Shown in pieces: positions 32,365 to 42,811 of a DNA stretch of 54,660 nt. The notes below the pieces were generated by a model, which was not told the origin of the DNA, did no database searches, and was given only the letters and a program-made list of their open reading frames with translations. A program made the translations under genes and the position numbers. The DNA is from Gnetum montanum. Its lineage: Eukaryota; Streptophyta; Gnetopsida; Gnetales; Gnetaceae. Numbering within the stretch: the first letter of the stretch is position 1; each line of letters begins with the position of its first letter. Location: contig MNCI01017668.1 in assembly GCA_015680685.1 (NCBI GenBank), positions 1-54,660 on the forward strand, in the 5' to 3' direction.

Positions 32365-33633
32365 CTATTTTAAGCTGTCAAACGCATGCTGACAATCGTC
32401 CGTCCATTCGAAATTAACCCCCTTTTTAAGCAAATATTGCATAGGGTGTAGCTTGTCGGTTAATCTCGAGATGAACCGGCGTGTAAATTGTAATCGTCCC
32501 TGCAACCTGCATAACTGCTTGAGGTCTGTAGGAGGCGTTAACTCAACAATGGCTTTGACCTTATCAAGGTCAACTCGTATGCCAGTTTCTAACACCACAA
32601 ATCCCAGCATGCTTCCAGTTTTGACTCCGAATACGCACTTCTTTGGGTTAAGCCGGAGATCGTATTTAGAGCATCTTTTGAGGACTAACTCCAGGTCTCC
32701 TGAATGATCTTCTAACTTTAAAGAATTAACAGCTATATCATCTACATAATCATTCAGTCTCCCTAAGAGGTAATCGCTAAAGATGTATGTCATGGCTCAT
32801 TGATATGTTGCTCTGACGTTTTTCAGGCCAAAAGGCATCATGGTGTAGCAAAAAGTGCCCTAGGGCGTCATGAACGTTGTGGTTAATTGATGTTCTGGGT
32901 TTATGCGTATTTGGTTGTAACCTGAGAATCCATCCATGAAGGACAGAAGCGCATGCCCAGCTGTAGTATCAACTAGTTGGTCGATACTCGGTAGTGGGAA
33001 ATTATCTTTGATTGTGGCCTTGTTTAAATCTCGGAAGTCTATGTAGATGCGTATGCTTCCGGTCTTCTTTGGGATGACTACAATGTTAGATACCCAATCC
33101 GAGTAATCCACCGCATGGATGAAATCAGCCTGATATAGTTTGGTGATCTCATCACACATAGCTAGCACGATCTCAGGTTTGATTTTTTGTGCCCTTTGCC
33201 TAATTGCTTTAATCTGCGGGTCTAAGATGATATTATGCTGGATTAACCTGGGATCTAGTCCCGACATGTCCTCGTATGACCACGCAAATATCGTGATGTT
33301 GTCTTGCAGGACCTGTTTTATGGAATCGTGCATTTTCTGGTCTAGTAAGGAACTAACCTTACGCATTTTGGCTTCATCCTTATGCGTAACGATAGAAACC
33401 TCATTGAGGGGGTCTTCGGTTATGTTCCCAGCCTCTAGGTCTAGCGTGCGCGTCGACTGTTCTGGCCATTCTAGGGACGTTTCCGATGTGGCTATGGTTA
33501 CGTCGTCAAAGGGAGGGTTAATTTCTATTAGCGTAGGGTCAAATTGCCTAACTACTCTCCCGTATGGGCTTGTCAAAGTTAGAGGTGCTGAAAATGTTGC
33601 GTCCATTTGCCGACCGTCCTGCAAAATCGCCAA
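32365..33633 (-). pseudogene. Reverse transcriptase of element C
   Basis: Lead-in FAWSYEDMSGLDP and AIRQRAQ are typical of Tat. Motifs: YIDFRDLNKATIKDNFPLP (about 33045-32990), LLSFMDGFSGYNQIRI (about 32950-32905), MPFGLKNV, and active site NDYVDDIAV with YVDD at 32737-32748. GRLQFTRRFISRL and FEWTDDCQHAF follow. Frame is maintained throughout; in-frame stops occur near 32860, about 32795 and 32365. A CAG at 33619-33622 (minus strand, TTTTGCAG) just before the conserved part could be the splice acceptor of an Ogre-type intron. Confidence 0.88.
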
Positions 33634-34031
33634 ATGCGTAACTAATTAGGAGAAAGTATGACGTGGTGTTGTTGAACGTGGAAAGCTAACTAAATTTTGA
33701 ATATTGTAAACAGGATGTAATTAATGCTACCTGATTACGAGGTGATAAGATGTGGTAGTTTAACGTCATTTTGGACAGTGGCGCATGCGATATCTGCCGC
33801 ATTAATATCTTGATTTTCGGGTTCCATTTTAGGAAAGTCCCGCTGGAATCAAATATCAAGTCGGTGATTCTCGCATATAAGTAAGTAGTTTTTGGTGAGA
33901 ACGGGCTGCTGGCTATTGCTAATTCAAATTCCTAACTGTTACAAAGCGAGAGAAAGAGGAGCAGAAGGTTGGAACGTGTAGTTTGCAAAGACGTGAATGT
34001 GTGAAGCTGTGAAGGTTTTGAAACTGTGACG
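33634..34031 (+). promoter_or_regulatory. Region between RT and the antisense gene; possible promoter
   Basis: Non-coding. A TATA-like CATATAAGTA at about 33875-33884 lies about 150 bases before the antisense gene's ATG at 34032, a reasonable distance for a plant promoter and leader. In the element direction, the T-rich stretch next to RT is the candidate 3' end of the intron. Both readings are inference. Confidence 0.35.
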
Positions 34032-34418
34032 ATGGCGCCTAAGACGAAAAGGAAGAATGCCAAATTAACTAAAATTGATGAGGTGTAGGAGAACCTTGAG
34101 CGCACCTCGCAGGTAGTGGTCGAAGTGCGCGACCTGACACCTTTGAACCGGTAGGCCATTCCTTGCGTGCTCGTCCTATTTTAGCCTTTGTTTTTTGTAG
34201 CGTTCTTCGTGTAAATAAGGGTTTGAATTATGGACCTCGCGTTAAGGTGAGGGTTTAGTGGGGTTGTGTCTATCGCCGTTGTCAGGGACAAACCTTGCGC
34301 TATTGCAAGGGTTTGGGCAATTTCGGCATGGATAACTAAGCGTAATCTGTATGTGTCCTGTATTAATCATGTAAATGTAAATCTAGACATTGATCTATGT
34401 ATTGCATTTTTTGTACAG

Positions 34419-34864
34419 TATTATGCTAAAGCCCATCTTAATTGTGCTGGACATTGTTGGGGTTCTGTGCTATATAAATCCAATCGTTCCTAATGTTCCT
34501 CCCCCGCAAACTCAGTTGCATGGGAGGGCCATATGGTTTCGAAAGGGTGCGCTAGAGTTTCTGTAGTTCTTACTGCGTAACTATAGCGTTATTATATGGT
34601 CTAATTTGTCTGATGATATTGCTGGTGCCATTTTGGAGCACCTGTAAGTGGGTTCTGCACAGGGGATTCTGGCTTTCTTGACAGACGGAGCCATCGAAAC
34701 TGGTCGTCCCGAGGAACGAGAACTTAGCGCCTGAGGTTTGTGGTGCTTAAATTGGATCTGGGAAATGGCCCAGTTTAGTTGTTATCATGCATATAACACC
34801 TTGTTCGTGGCTCGCCATGTCTCGACCTACTTCTAGAACCCACCAGGCATAGTGTACTACTCAG
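34419..34864 (+). other. FCP1/NIF-like HAD phosphatase domain, degenerate (exon 2)
   Basis: The frame from ATG 34423 reads KPILIVLDIVGVLCYINP, then FRKGALEFL, NYSVIIWSNLSDD, NTLFV and NPPGIVYYS. This order matches the NLI-interacting-factor/FCP1 family: motif I Asp (34450-34452) in LDxxGVL, motif II Ser in IWS, then NTLLVDDSPYK...NPP. Here the motif IV acidic pair is lost (NTLFVARHV), no clear motif III Lys is seen, and four stops interrupt the frame. Even before decay it may have been a non-catalytic domain. The assignment rests on motif order read by eye. Confidence 0.55.
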
Positions 34865-35559
34865 GTGGGTAAGCAATTTTGTTGACTGTATTTTTGCTAT
34901 ATATATCTATTATCTGGGTTTTGCGAAGTGTAAGATAAGCCTATGTGATATGGTACAAGCTTTTTATTCATGAGAATAGGTTAGTAGGAGATGGTGATAC
35001 GTTGTCATGGGCCGAAATGACAATAAAGGCGTTTACCTCAACTAGCAACGTACGCGCTGGTGTGATGGGGCAGATCAGCTTCGACATTCGTGAGTACCCC
35101 ACCCGCTATGCTGACGCTTTTGAGAATTTCCAGAAACTTGGGTGGCTACATGATGACTAGATCTTGGACCCGCCCCTTACTGTTGAGGACGTGCAGAGGA
35201 ACCTTCCCCCATTTCCTTTGCCATTCGGACCTGGTAAGACTGCTGTGTATTCTATTTGTTGCGTAATGTATTTGTGAATTGTTGACATTGCGTAATAGTA
35301 TTTTCGTTTGACCTATGTTTTACGTTGTTCAGTCAGGGAATCCCGGGAGATTACCCTTACAATTTTTGACCGCGAGGCGAATACCATCCTCTTCCGCTAC
35401 GACGACATCAAGGAGGCACAACGCTGGCTCGGTCACGTGGCGGTCCCAGTTGCGGTGGTCACCAAGATCCAAGAAGTGAGGCTACTGCATTTATTTCTAG
35501 CTGCGACTCCTGATGTCCCTGCCAGTGAAATGCTAACCCTGGTCAACTCCTTCAGCGAA

Positions 35560-36030
35560 AAGGCAGAGCGTTTTTGTATGCGCGTACATAGCATACGTGT
35601 AAGTTTTGATATCGACGCTCAGCTCTTTGAAGACCTTTTTGGCATTCCCTCTGACGGCCTCCCCATAGACGAGAAGGCGAAGAGGAGCCTCAACTGCCAG
35701 AAGTGGCTAGAGGAGTGGGTAAGGGTCCCGAAGGAGCCTAAAGGGTTTCCTTGTGAAAGAATCAAACTAGGCATCGCCAAGACTATTTATCCCCTTTTCC
35801 AGGCCTGAACCTTCTCCAAAACACTCTCGCAGGGGAAGTTCTTTACTATAGAGCAGACCCGTATTATGCGGGAGGTTCTGGAGGAGGGAACCCAGTTCAA
35901 TTGGGCAAGCTATTTGGCAGAGGGACTACGCACTGAGATGATCAGGCTTCGCAAGAAGCTCGAATCTCGTTTCAATGTGCATTACGCCTTCTTCATAGCT
36001 TGCCTTCAGCGTTTTGCTGAGTTTTTGGTC
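35560..36030 (+). other. Plant-transposon-like domain (exon 4)
   Basis: Contains IRVSFDIDAQLFEDLFGIPSDG, then EWVRVPKEP, KLGIAKTIYPL, KFFTIEQTRIM and FNWASYLAEGL. In layout it resembles the 'putative plant transposon protein' domain and also the ORF3 domain of A (VSYSAKAIVQALGLPE). One stop at 35806-35808 interrupts it. Its function in this family is unknown. Confidence 0.45.
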
Positions 36031-36977
36031 GTCCAAAGGAACGGGGTTGGGTGCAACAGGACCGAGACTAGCTGTCCAGACCTTGGATTACCCATATCCT
36101 CGGCACTACCCATGGGCAGGATCCTCTGGAAGGGATTGGGGAGTCTCTGTCTATCACGACCAAAGGTTTGGCGGCGTCTTGAATGCGGGGCCCCGACAGC
36201 ATAGGCAGAATAATGCCTACTTTCACTGGCGATGCCTCACGAGGCAAGCGTTTGGTAGTGGAAATTGTAGAACCTTCAGCTCGGAGCAAAATACTTCGTA
36301 TAACCGAGGCCTTTGTCGAACCAGAAATTGGTGCAGGCTGAACTGTGGAGGTCAGAGTTCAGCGGAGTAAGCCTCCACCTGGTAAGCGTGAAGAGATGTG
36401 TTGAAAGTTATACTATGCAACGTTTATTTAAGATATTGTGAATGATATACTAACAGTATCGTGGTATGACTAGTGAAAATTTCGAAGCAGCTGACCCCTA
36501 AAATAGGGGCATTGATACTAAGTCGTGGGGAAGGGGCCTCAGTTTTAGAAGAAGAGGCCCCAGCTGTTAGAGTGAGCAACGCACAGATTCCTGTGCATGA
36601 GGAGGCCCCAACTGGAGGGGCAGGTGGTGCACAAACCCTTGTGCGTGAAGAGGAGAAGGAGGCGGAATATGTTGGCAAGGTTGCCACTGTCACCGGTAGA
36701 GGTAATGAACGTATTGAAAATTTTGCAAAATTCTGTTAATAATTAGAATTCCTGACTTGACTACGCTACAGGAGAGGGAAATGCATCCATGTCCGTCGCC
36801 GTGGGCAGAGCGTGGGGAGACTTTCCTGACAAGTTTGCCTTAATGGAAGGCATTGTCAGTGATATGATCGAGCGCGTCGAGCGCGTCGATCATGAAGCTG
36901 GTATGCTGTAGCTATAAAAGGTTTATCTTACTATACAGTGATAATGTGTTATGTGTATTGATAATGTTTGCTGTTAG

Positions 36978-37795
36978 AAGCTCGCCTTCGATGGGACCCC
37001 ACGTAGCCCATTGAGTTGGACACATTGGAGCCTCCATCGGATGGGGCGGTCGTGCCATGCCACATTTATGAGAAAATACATAAATACGTGTTACGCTTAA
37101 CATGCTCCTTATGGGAGAGTAAGGGCGTAAATGAAAACCTCTGGAAAAAGCTGCAGAGATCAGAGCAGAGGGTTGAGTCTTTGACCAAAGAGGTTGGAGA
37201 CCTAAGGTTGCGATGTGAATTCCTACAGGCACAGGAGACATGCGATGAGGACTGGCGCACCGCTGTTATCGACTACTCCCATTATTGGACCGCCATCAAG
37301 AACAGCGTGCAGACCAGTCGGGCGTTGGTAGAGCAGCGGATGTAGATAGAGCTTCTAGCTCAGAAAAGCCAGGATTGGAGGGATTATTGTGCAAGTGTGC
37401 AAGAGTGGGGGTAGAAGGAAAAGGACCACAAACATGTGTATAAGTGAGACAACATTGCTTATCGTAAACTTTACCGCAATTCTGCTGTCAAAGCTCAATC
37501 CTTGCAAGTCTTCCTGGAAGTCATAGGGGCATCCGAAGCCTTCAAGAAGTTCGAAGAGCAGGTGACTGTAAGTGCGTCCCCGGAAAGGGAGATGACTCTC
37601 CCTGGGGGCCAGACTACAGTCCCTACATTCTTTCCAGACCCACCTCGCTGGACCGACATGGAGAAATGGAAGGTAAGGGCTGGAACTGCTCTGGGAGATG
37701 GAGTGTGGTCTGATCTGACTGAGGATGAGATCATGGATCACCTGTGGGCTGGCCTAGAAAAGCTTTCTTTTGCTGCGGAAGCAGGCCTATCGCGA
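36978..37795 (+). other. Coiled-coil-like region of the antisense gene (exon 7)
   Basis: NLWKKLQRSEQRVESLTKEV and the following residues (about 37135-37225) show heptad-like spacing of Leu/Val with Glu and Lys. A later part carries a Pro-rich stretch (FFPDPPRW). Four in-frame stops lie in the exon. Confidence 0.5.
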
Positions 37796-38142
37796 GTAAT
37801 TTTAAGCCTGACTAGATCTAAATTTCCCTATTGTGTTGTCAAGTTTTGTCCTACTAATATGTTCTCTGTATCTAGGTACTAGAAGGGGATAGGGAAGGCG
37901 AACAAGAAGAGGGGCGTAATGATGAAGAGCGTCCTCCTGTGGAGCCGGTACTAGAGCAGGGACCTCATGAAGAAGAAATTCCTCATGAAGGAATAATTCC
38001 CAAAAGAGAAGGTCCACTAGAAGACGATTTGTTAGGGCTAGAACCAGACTTAAGAGATATTGGTGACAGTGGCATTAAGGGAGATGTGTCATTGGGGTTC
38101 ACACATAGTTTTATTGATGTGAAGTCAAGGAGTATTTTGTGA

Positions 38143-38290
38143 ATGACTGAAAGCCGCGCTATAAAACCTTCTGGTTATTTTTTTTAAATGCCAAATATTT
38201 TTTTTTATCTTTTTATGTTTTTATCTACAAAGCGCAAGCGTAGTTGTTAGCGATTTTACTTAAGTTATGTTGCAAAGGGGTGGAATTGCC
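38143..38290. other. Short AT-rich gap after the antisense gene
   Basis: T-rich 3' flank of the antisense gene without a clear AATAAA signal. Nothing else is seen before the array at 38291. Confidence 0.5.
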
Positions 38291-38528
38291 AGTTTAAGGC
38301 CATAGCGGGCCATCACTAGTTTTAGGCCATTGTGGGCCGTCATGAGCGTTTGCATAATCCGGAAGCCAGTTTTAGGCCATTGCGGGCCATCACTAGTTTT
38401 AGGCCATTGTGGGCCATCATGACCGTTTGCATAATCCGGAAGCTAATTTTAGGCCATTGCGGGCCATCACTAGTTTTAGGCCATTGCGGTCCATCACTAG
38501 TTTAAGGCCGTCGCGGGCCATCATGAGC
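38291..38528. repeat. Second tandem array of element C
   Basis: Seven or so units built on a 27-bp core, AGTTTTAGGCCATTGCGGGC plus CATCACT. Some units are extended by a 23-bp spacer (GAGCGTTTGCATAATCCGGAAGCC type), giving a 50/27-bp alternation. The core resembles the monomer of the array at 29411-30110 (AGTTTTACGTCGTAGCGGAC), so the two arrays probably share an origin. Confidence 0.85.
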
Positions 38529-38757
38529 ATTATAGAAAGCATAAATGATGACAGTATACAATTCCGCATAATTAGGCCAAAGTGATTAAGCAACGTGAAT
38601 AGCATGCGTAAAAGAAATGCAATAGCGTAAAGAGAAGAGATGGCAAGCGTAAAAACTGAAAAATTTTATAGCGTAAATATGTATTAAATGGAAAAAAACT
38701 GCTGAACGCAAATGGCGATAGCTGATAAAAATGTGAAATGCGCGTAAACGCCATTCT
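38529..38757. other. AT-rich stretch with repeated GCGTAA words
   Basis: Six or so GCGTA/GCGTAAA words in about 170 bases (38600-38750), the same word that fills U3 of the C LTRs. No coding signal. It borders the protease stop. Confidence 0.5.
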
Positions 38758-39594
38758 TCAACCATCAATCCTCAGATGTCTCTTAATGGCCTTCACGTTG
38801 AGTGCCGCGTAAGGATGGGGAGATTTACGATCTAACTCCTCTACGCTACCATCCTGAAATGGCAGGTTGGCCCAGGCTAGACTGTCATCAGTGGTTTCAG
38901 CTTGTTGAGGGATTTGGAGATGGGCCTGATCATCGGTCGTTTCTATCTCCGAACCCCGTTCTTCTTCAATGTTGTTGACAGTCCTGGGGGTGATTTCATC
39001 GCCACGTATCATGACCTCCCCTCCTGCATAGGGTAGGTGTATTTCCTGATGTATCAGCGATGAAACCGCCCTTAGCTGGGCTAACCATGACCTCCCTAAG
39101 ATCAAGTTGAATCCAGGCATCTCCTCGATGACTAGGAATGTGGCCTCCGTTGGGAATTGATCTCCTGCCACAAACTCAATATGCACCGTCCCCTTGACCT
39201 GAACCCTTGCTCCATTGAACGACTTTATGCATGCTGTTGTTGTGGGACTGATCTGGTCGACCAGACCCAACCTATCCATGATGGGATAAGGGATGACATT
39301 TGTGGCTGCGTCGTCATCCACGTGCACCCTCCGGATTCGGTATTGACCAACCCGAATAGTGATAAACATGGGTTCAGTTGTCACTTGACCTTTCTCAGGA
39401 TCATCTTTGATGGACTCATCATGAAAGGTCAACGAGGTAGGCTTAGGTCGCTCAGCATCAGAAGGAAACATGATAGCATGTATCGCTTCCTCCTCTGCTG
39501 GTAAGCTTTCATCCACAGATATGGATGTCAGCACGCGAACCATTGCCTCACGGTGTTCTCGGGATGTCATGAGCAGGTCGTAAAGGCTTAGCAT
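38758..39594 (-). pseudogene. Aspartic protease of element C
   Basis: A 278-residue open frame with no stop, unusual in this window. The active-site region reads RRVHVDDDAATNVIPYPIM (about 39320-39275), where Tat proteases usually have an Asp-Gly-Gly/Ala-Ser type loop; the Gly residues are replaced by Asp and Ala. The second lobe GFNLILGRSWL (about 39110-39080) is well conserved. The N-terminal third (SLYDLLMTSREHREAMVRVL) is the usual gag-protease connector of Tat elements. It is in the same frame as RT, but over 5 kb separates them. Confidence 0.8.
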
Positions 39595-40049
39595 TGTATT
39601 TTTTTGTTTTAGTGCCTATTTGACCTATGTAAATGTGTTGAGGAGATCCTTCTCTCGGCTAGGTTGTTTATCTCCCTTGTCCTCTTCCATTCTGCCAAGA
39701 GACAAATCTCCTGAGGTGGAATGGTGTCAGCTGGGGGGTTGTTCTTTTTCTCGCCGAGAGGAGGTGGTTGTGTTTCCGCACCTTTATCCTATTTCTGAGG
39801 CACAGGTGAAGGCATGGAGGCCAGGGGCCTAGGCTTAGGGAAGCCGAGCGTAAAATGGTCTTTCGTTGCGTTGACAGATGTGTCCGCTCCCTTTCGCTTA
39901 TTAGGTGATGGTTGACTATTCTGGTTAGAGGTCTGCCCCTGCGTGAGAGGAGCAGCCGGGGGTTTTGGCACCCGAATAATGAACGACACCCTAGGGGTGG
40001 ATGCGGACGAGGTCGTGGCTCTACTATGACTGCGTGGCTAAGTGGCACT

Positions 40050-42568
40050 CTAAGAAGGTGCACGAATGATAAAGGGTGGCCTTGAGACACCACTCGCTGT
40101 CAGTGAAAATCTTGTCCCCCGTGATGGACTAGCAGGCATGCGCAAAACAAATGGTGGTTTTGGCGATGCCTTCCTTTCATCGTCCGTACTCACGATGTTG
40201 ATCGTGTAAGGTGCATCGTTTGCGTTCAGCGGGTCCTTATACACGTAAAACGCTTAGTTTTCCGGACGCATTGGACTACTGCCATCCATTTTCAGGCGAC
40301 CGTCGTCGATCATGCATTGAATGTCATCTTTCAACGCCCAGCAGTAATCCATGTTGTGACCACAAAAATGGTGGTAGTCACAGAAACGGTCCAGCCTGAA
40401 GGACCTCGGAACTGGTGGTTCATTTGGCAAGGCTAAGGAAGGGTTCTTCAGCAGCTCATAGTGGCGTCTGTGATGCTTCAGAGCTTCCTCGGATACCTGC
40501 TTAGGCTGAATATATTCGGCCGCAAACAATTGCTTCAACAGTTCCGAATGTTTCAGGGGCAAGGCAGTATACTTTGAGCGATCCTTACGCTCAAAGTTCG
40601 ATTTTTGCTGGGAGGGCTTTTCAGCAGTGGTTGTGTTTTGGCTAGTGCTGCTCGCACTGGTCGTGGTCTCAGGAGGTGTCGCCGGTGTCTTTTTGTTCTT
40701 GTTCTTTGTGCCCTCAGCCAACGTAGCTACTTTCGTTGTCGTTTTACCTTTATCCTTGCCCTTGTTGTGAGCGTTCTTGTAGGCGACATACGCTGGGACT
40801 CTGCTGGCCTCCACAGCATCTTGGATGCTTTTAGTTTGGGTGAAGGTCTGATGTAAAGAGCTGGGGGAAAGATAGTACAACTTTGACTTGATAAAGTCAT
40901 TGACTGCTCTTTTGAAGATGGCCAATAGATGGGCCTCCGCGATTGGCTCACGGATTTCTTTCAAAGTGGCACTCCAGCGCTGTATAAACTTTTGAACAGG
41001 TTCAAGCAGGTCCTGTTTCACTCCCATGAGTTGGTCCAATGTGACTTCGAGCCTTAAGTTGTACTTAAAACGAGTCACGAATTGTGTCAGTAGCTCTTCC
41101 AATGTCGAGATGGAAGAGCGTGGGAGGGCTCGATACTAATCTAGAGCTTTCCTAATCAGAGACATCGCAAAGACACAGATAAGAGTATGAGGCCACTATT
41201 GTAGCAACATGGACTTGGATCTAAAGGTGACCAGGTGAGAGTTGGGATCTCCCTCCCCATTATACTTGGTAAAATGAGGTAAGGACATCCCTGGTGGCAA
41301 TGACAGCATAGGGACCACTGGACTAATAGGATCATCTTGGTAGAAGTCCATGATTTGTATGGTGTCTGAGCCAGCGGCCTTAAGACGCCTAACCTCCTCA
41401 GTGAGGGTTTGAATAAGTAAGAAGGCCTAGTCTAAACTTGTCGAAGGAGGTGTTTGTGAAGAAGGACTAGGGGGCGGAACCGACTGAGCGGTACCAGGTA
41501 GCGGAAATGGTGGGACAGTTTGACTGGCAAGTGGGGCAGTGGGGATTCTTGTGGACAAAGGTGCCTACGAAGACCCCCATCCACCCAGCTGGGCTGATAG
41601 ATTAGTCACCACCGGCTGCACAGGATAAGAATAAGGGTATTGTGGGACCATCTACGGAATACGAGCTGCCGGTGCGACCGAGGGTTGCACACCATATGCC
41701 GTAGGTTGGTGATGTTGTGCCGCGGGGATGATCCACTAACTCACGGCGGGTTGTTAGACCGATGTGTGGGGTTGAACGGTGGCTGCGATCTGTTGGTTGG
41801 GGGAAGCGGCAACGATAAATTTTGCACCGGATTTTGCACCGGGCGAGTCGAAGGTATGGCATGAGGTTGAATGTGAGGAATGAAATGGGGCGCGGTGGAC
41901 GCAGGTACCACCAACGGCAGGCTAATCACGCTTGATGATGAGGCCGCCCCTATGGTGTTGTGGTTTGACGCTGGTACTTGCATGATAGATGATTGAGTTG
42001 TAGCCTGTGGCACAACAGGGATATGGGTTTGAGTGGTCACGGCTGCGTTAAGATGGGAAGCTTCTCCCGTTCCTTGAGTGAATAGGGGATTCACGTACAT
42101 ATGGGGACTCAGAGTGTGGTATGACTCTACGTGTTCAGACTGGGAAGCGAACTCATCGTCCTCCTCCTCCCCATTGTGAGGTTCCAGCATCGAACACGTA
42201 GCCTGACTCTTGGCCATAACTAGTCGAGTCAGGAGTTCGTGATAATGTTCGATCAGAGGGATGATATCGTACATTGTAGGAACGAAATCGTGACCCTCTC
42301 TATGGATCAACTCAAAATTTCTTTTGGCCTCGATCTCAGCTCGGCTGAGAGGCAGCTTTGCTTGGATCTTAACACAAATAAAATTGTATTCCTCAGGTGT
42401 CACAATAGTGAACGCAGGCTCTCTACCCTACAATCTCAACGAACGGCGTGCCGGTCCCTGAGGACCTACGACACCAGAGGCTGGTCCGGTGAAGGCAACG
42501 GGATTCACTGATGTGGCACCTGAGTCAGTGGTGATCATGGCTACTGTGGTTGTGTAAAATGGATCCAT
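40050..42568 (-). pseudogene. gag of element C
   Basis: The ATG at 42568 (MDPFYTTT) opens the frame, and a stop at about 42430 follows. A Pro/Ser/Thr-rich N-terminal part (to 41741) is in one frame; the Retrotrans_gag region (about 41300-40860, with MSLPHFTKYNGEGDPNSHL, LEELLTQFVTRF, VQKFIQRW) is in another, so there is a frameshift between 41740 and 41600. The zinc motif CDYHHFCGHNMDYC is at 40341-40382, followed by ALKDDIQCMIDDGRL, the usual Tat pattern. A further Pro-rich part (40244-39789) leads to the protease. Confidence 0.85.
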
Positions 42569-42780
42569 TGATCAAGATGATTGATGATAGCTAATGGTTG
42601 GATCTAAACGACGAGTGGCAACAAGATCGCGAATAGGCTTTCTACCCTGTAGGATTCCAAAGGAATCATGTCTATGATCGATCTATACCACGCGATTTGT
42701 CATAAACTTCCCTAGAGGTATTACGTTTACGGTTTTGGGTATAAATCGCTAACAGGGCTACTCGAAAAGCACGGATCAGA

Positions 42781-42805
42781 GGTTCAAGCCCTCCTTCTAG
42801 CACTA
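42781..42805 (-). promoter_or_regulatory. Primer binding site of element C (tRNA-derived match)
   Basis: Six bases inside the 5' LTR, the minus strand reads TAGTGCTAGAAGGAGGGC and continues TTGAACC. Apart from two transitions in the first bases (TGGCGC expected), it looks like the complement of the acceptor and T-arm of a tRNA, with tRNA-Asn as best candidate from memory. The match extends beyond the usual 18 bases. Confidence 0.45.
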
Positions 42806-42811
42806 GAAAAC

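Larger units (their letters stand above)
34032..38142 (+). pseudogene. Antisense eight-exon passenger gene inside element C
   Basis: Opposite in strand to gag-pol. Proposed exons: 34032-34150, 34419-34864, 34940-35233, 35333-36381, 36474-36701, 36772-36900, 36978-37795, 37876-38142, about 3.35 kb coding. Every intron is GT-AG, 70-268 bases, and every junction keeps frame (phase 2, then five of phase 1, then phase 0). The ATG has good context (A at -3, G at +4) and starts MAPKTKRK. Product order: basic N-terminus, FCP1/NIF-like HAD domain (exon 2), a domain like plant-transposon ORFs (exon 4), a Glu/Pro-rich linker (exon 5), coiled coil (exon 7), acidic tail (exon 8) ending at TGA 38140-38142. 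About a dozen nonsense codons and one frameshift (about 36110-36180) show decay. Extra ORFs on either strand are known in Tat elements, including an antisense gene in maize Grande; placement between PR and RT is unusual. The function is unknown. Confidence 0.68.

Noticed and set aside
42735-42806. Possible tRNA gene (T-arm and acceptor-like 3' half)
   Set aside because: No consistent D-arm or anticodon stem can be folded, and the sequence sits at the primer binding site, which explains the tRNA-like 3' half.
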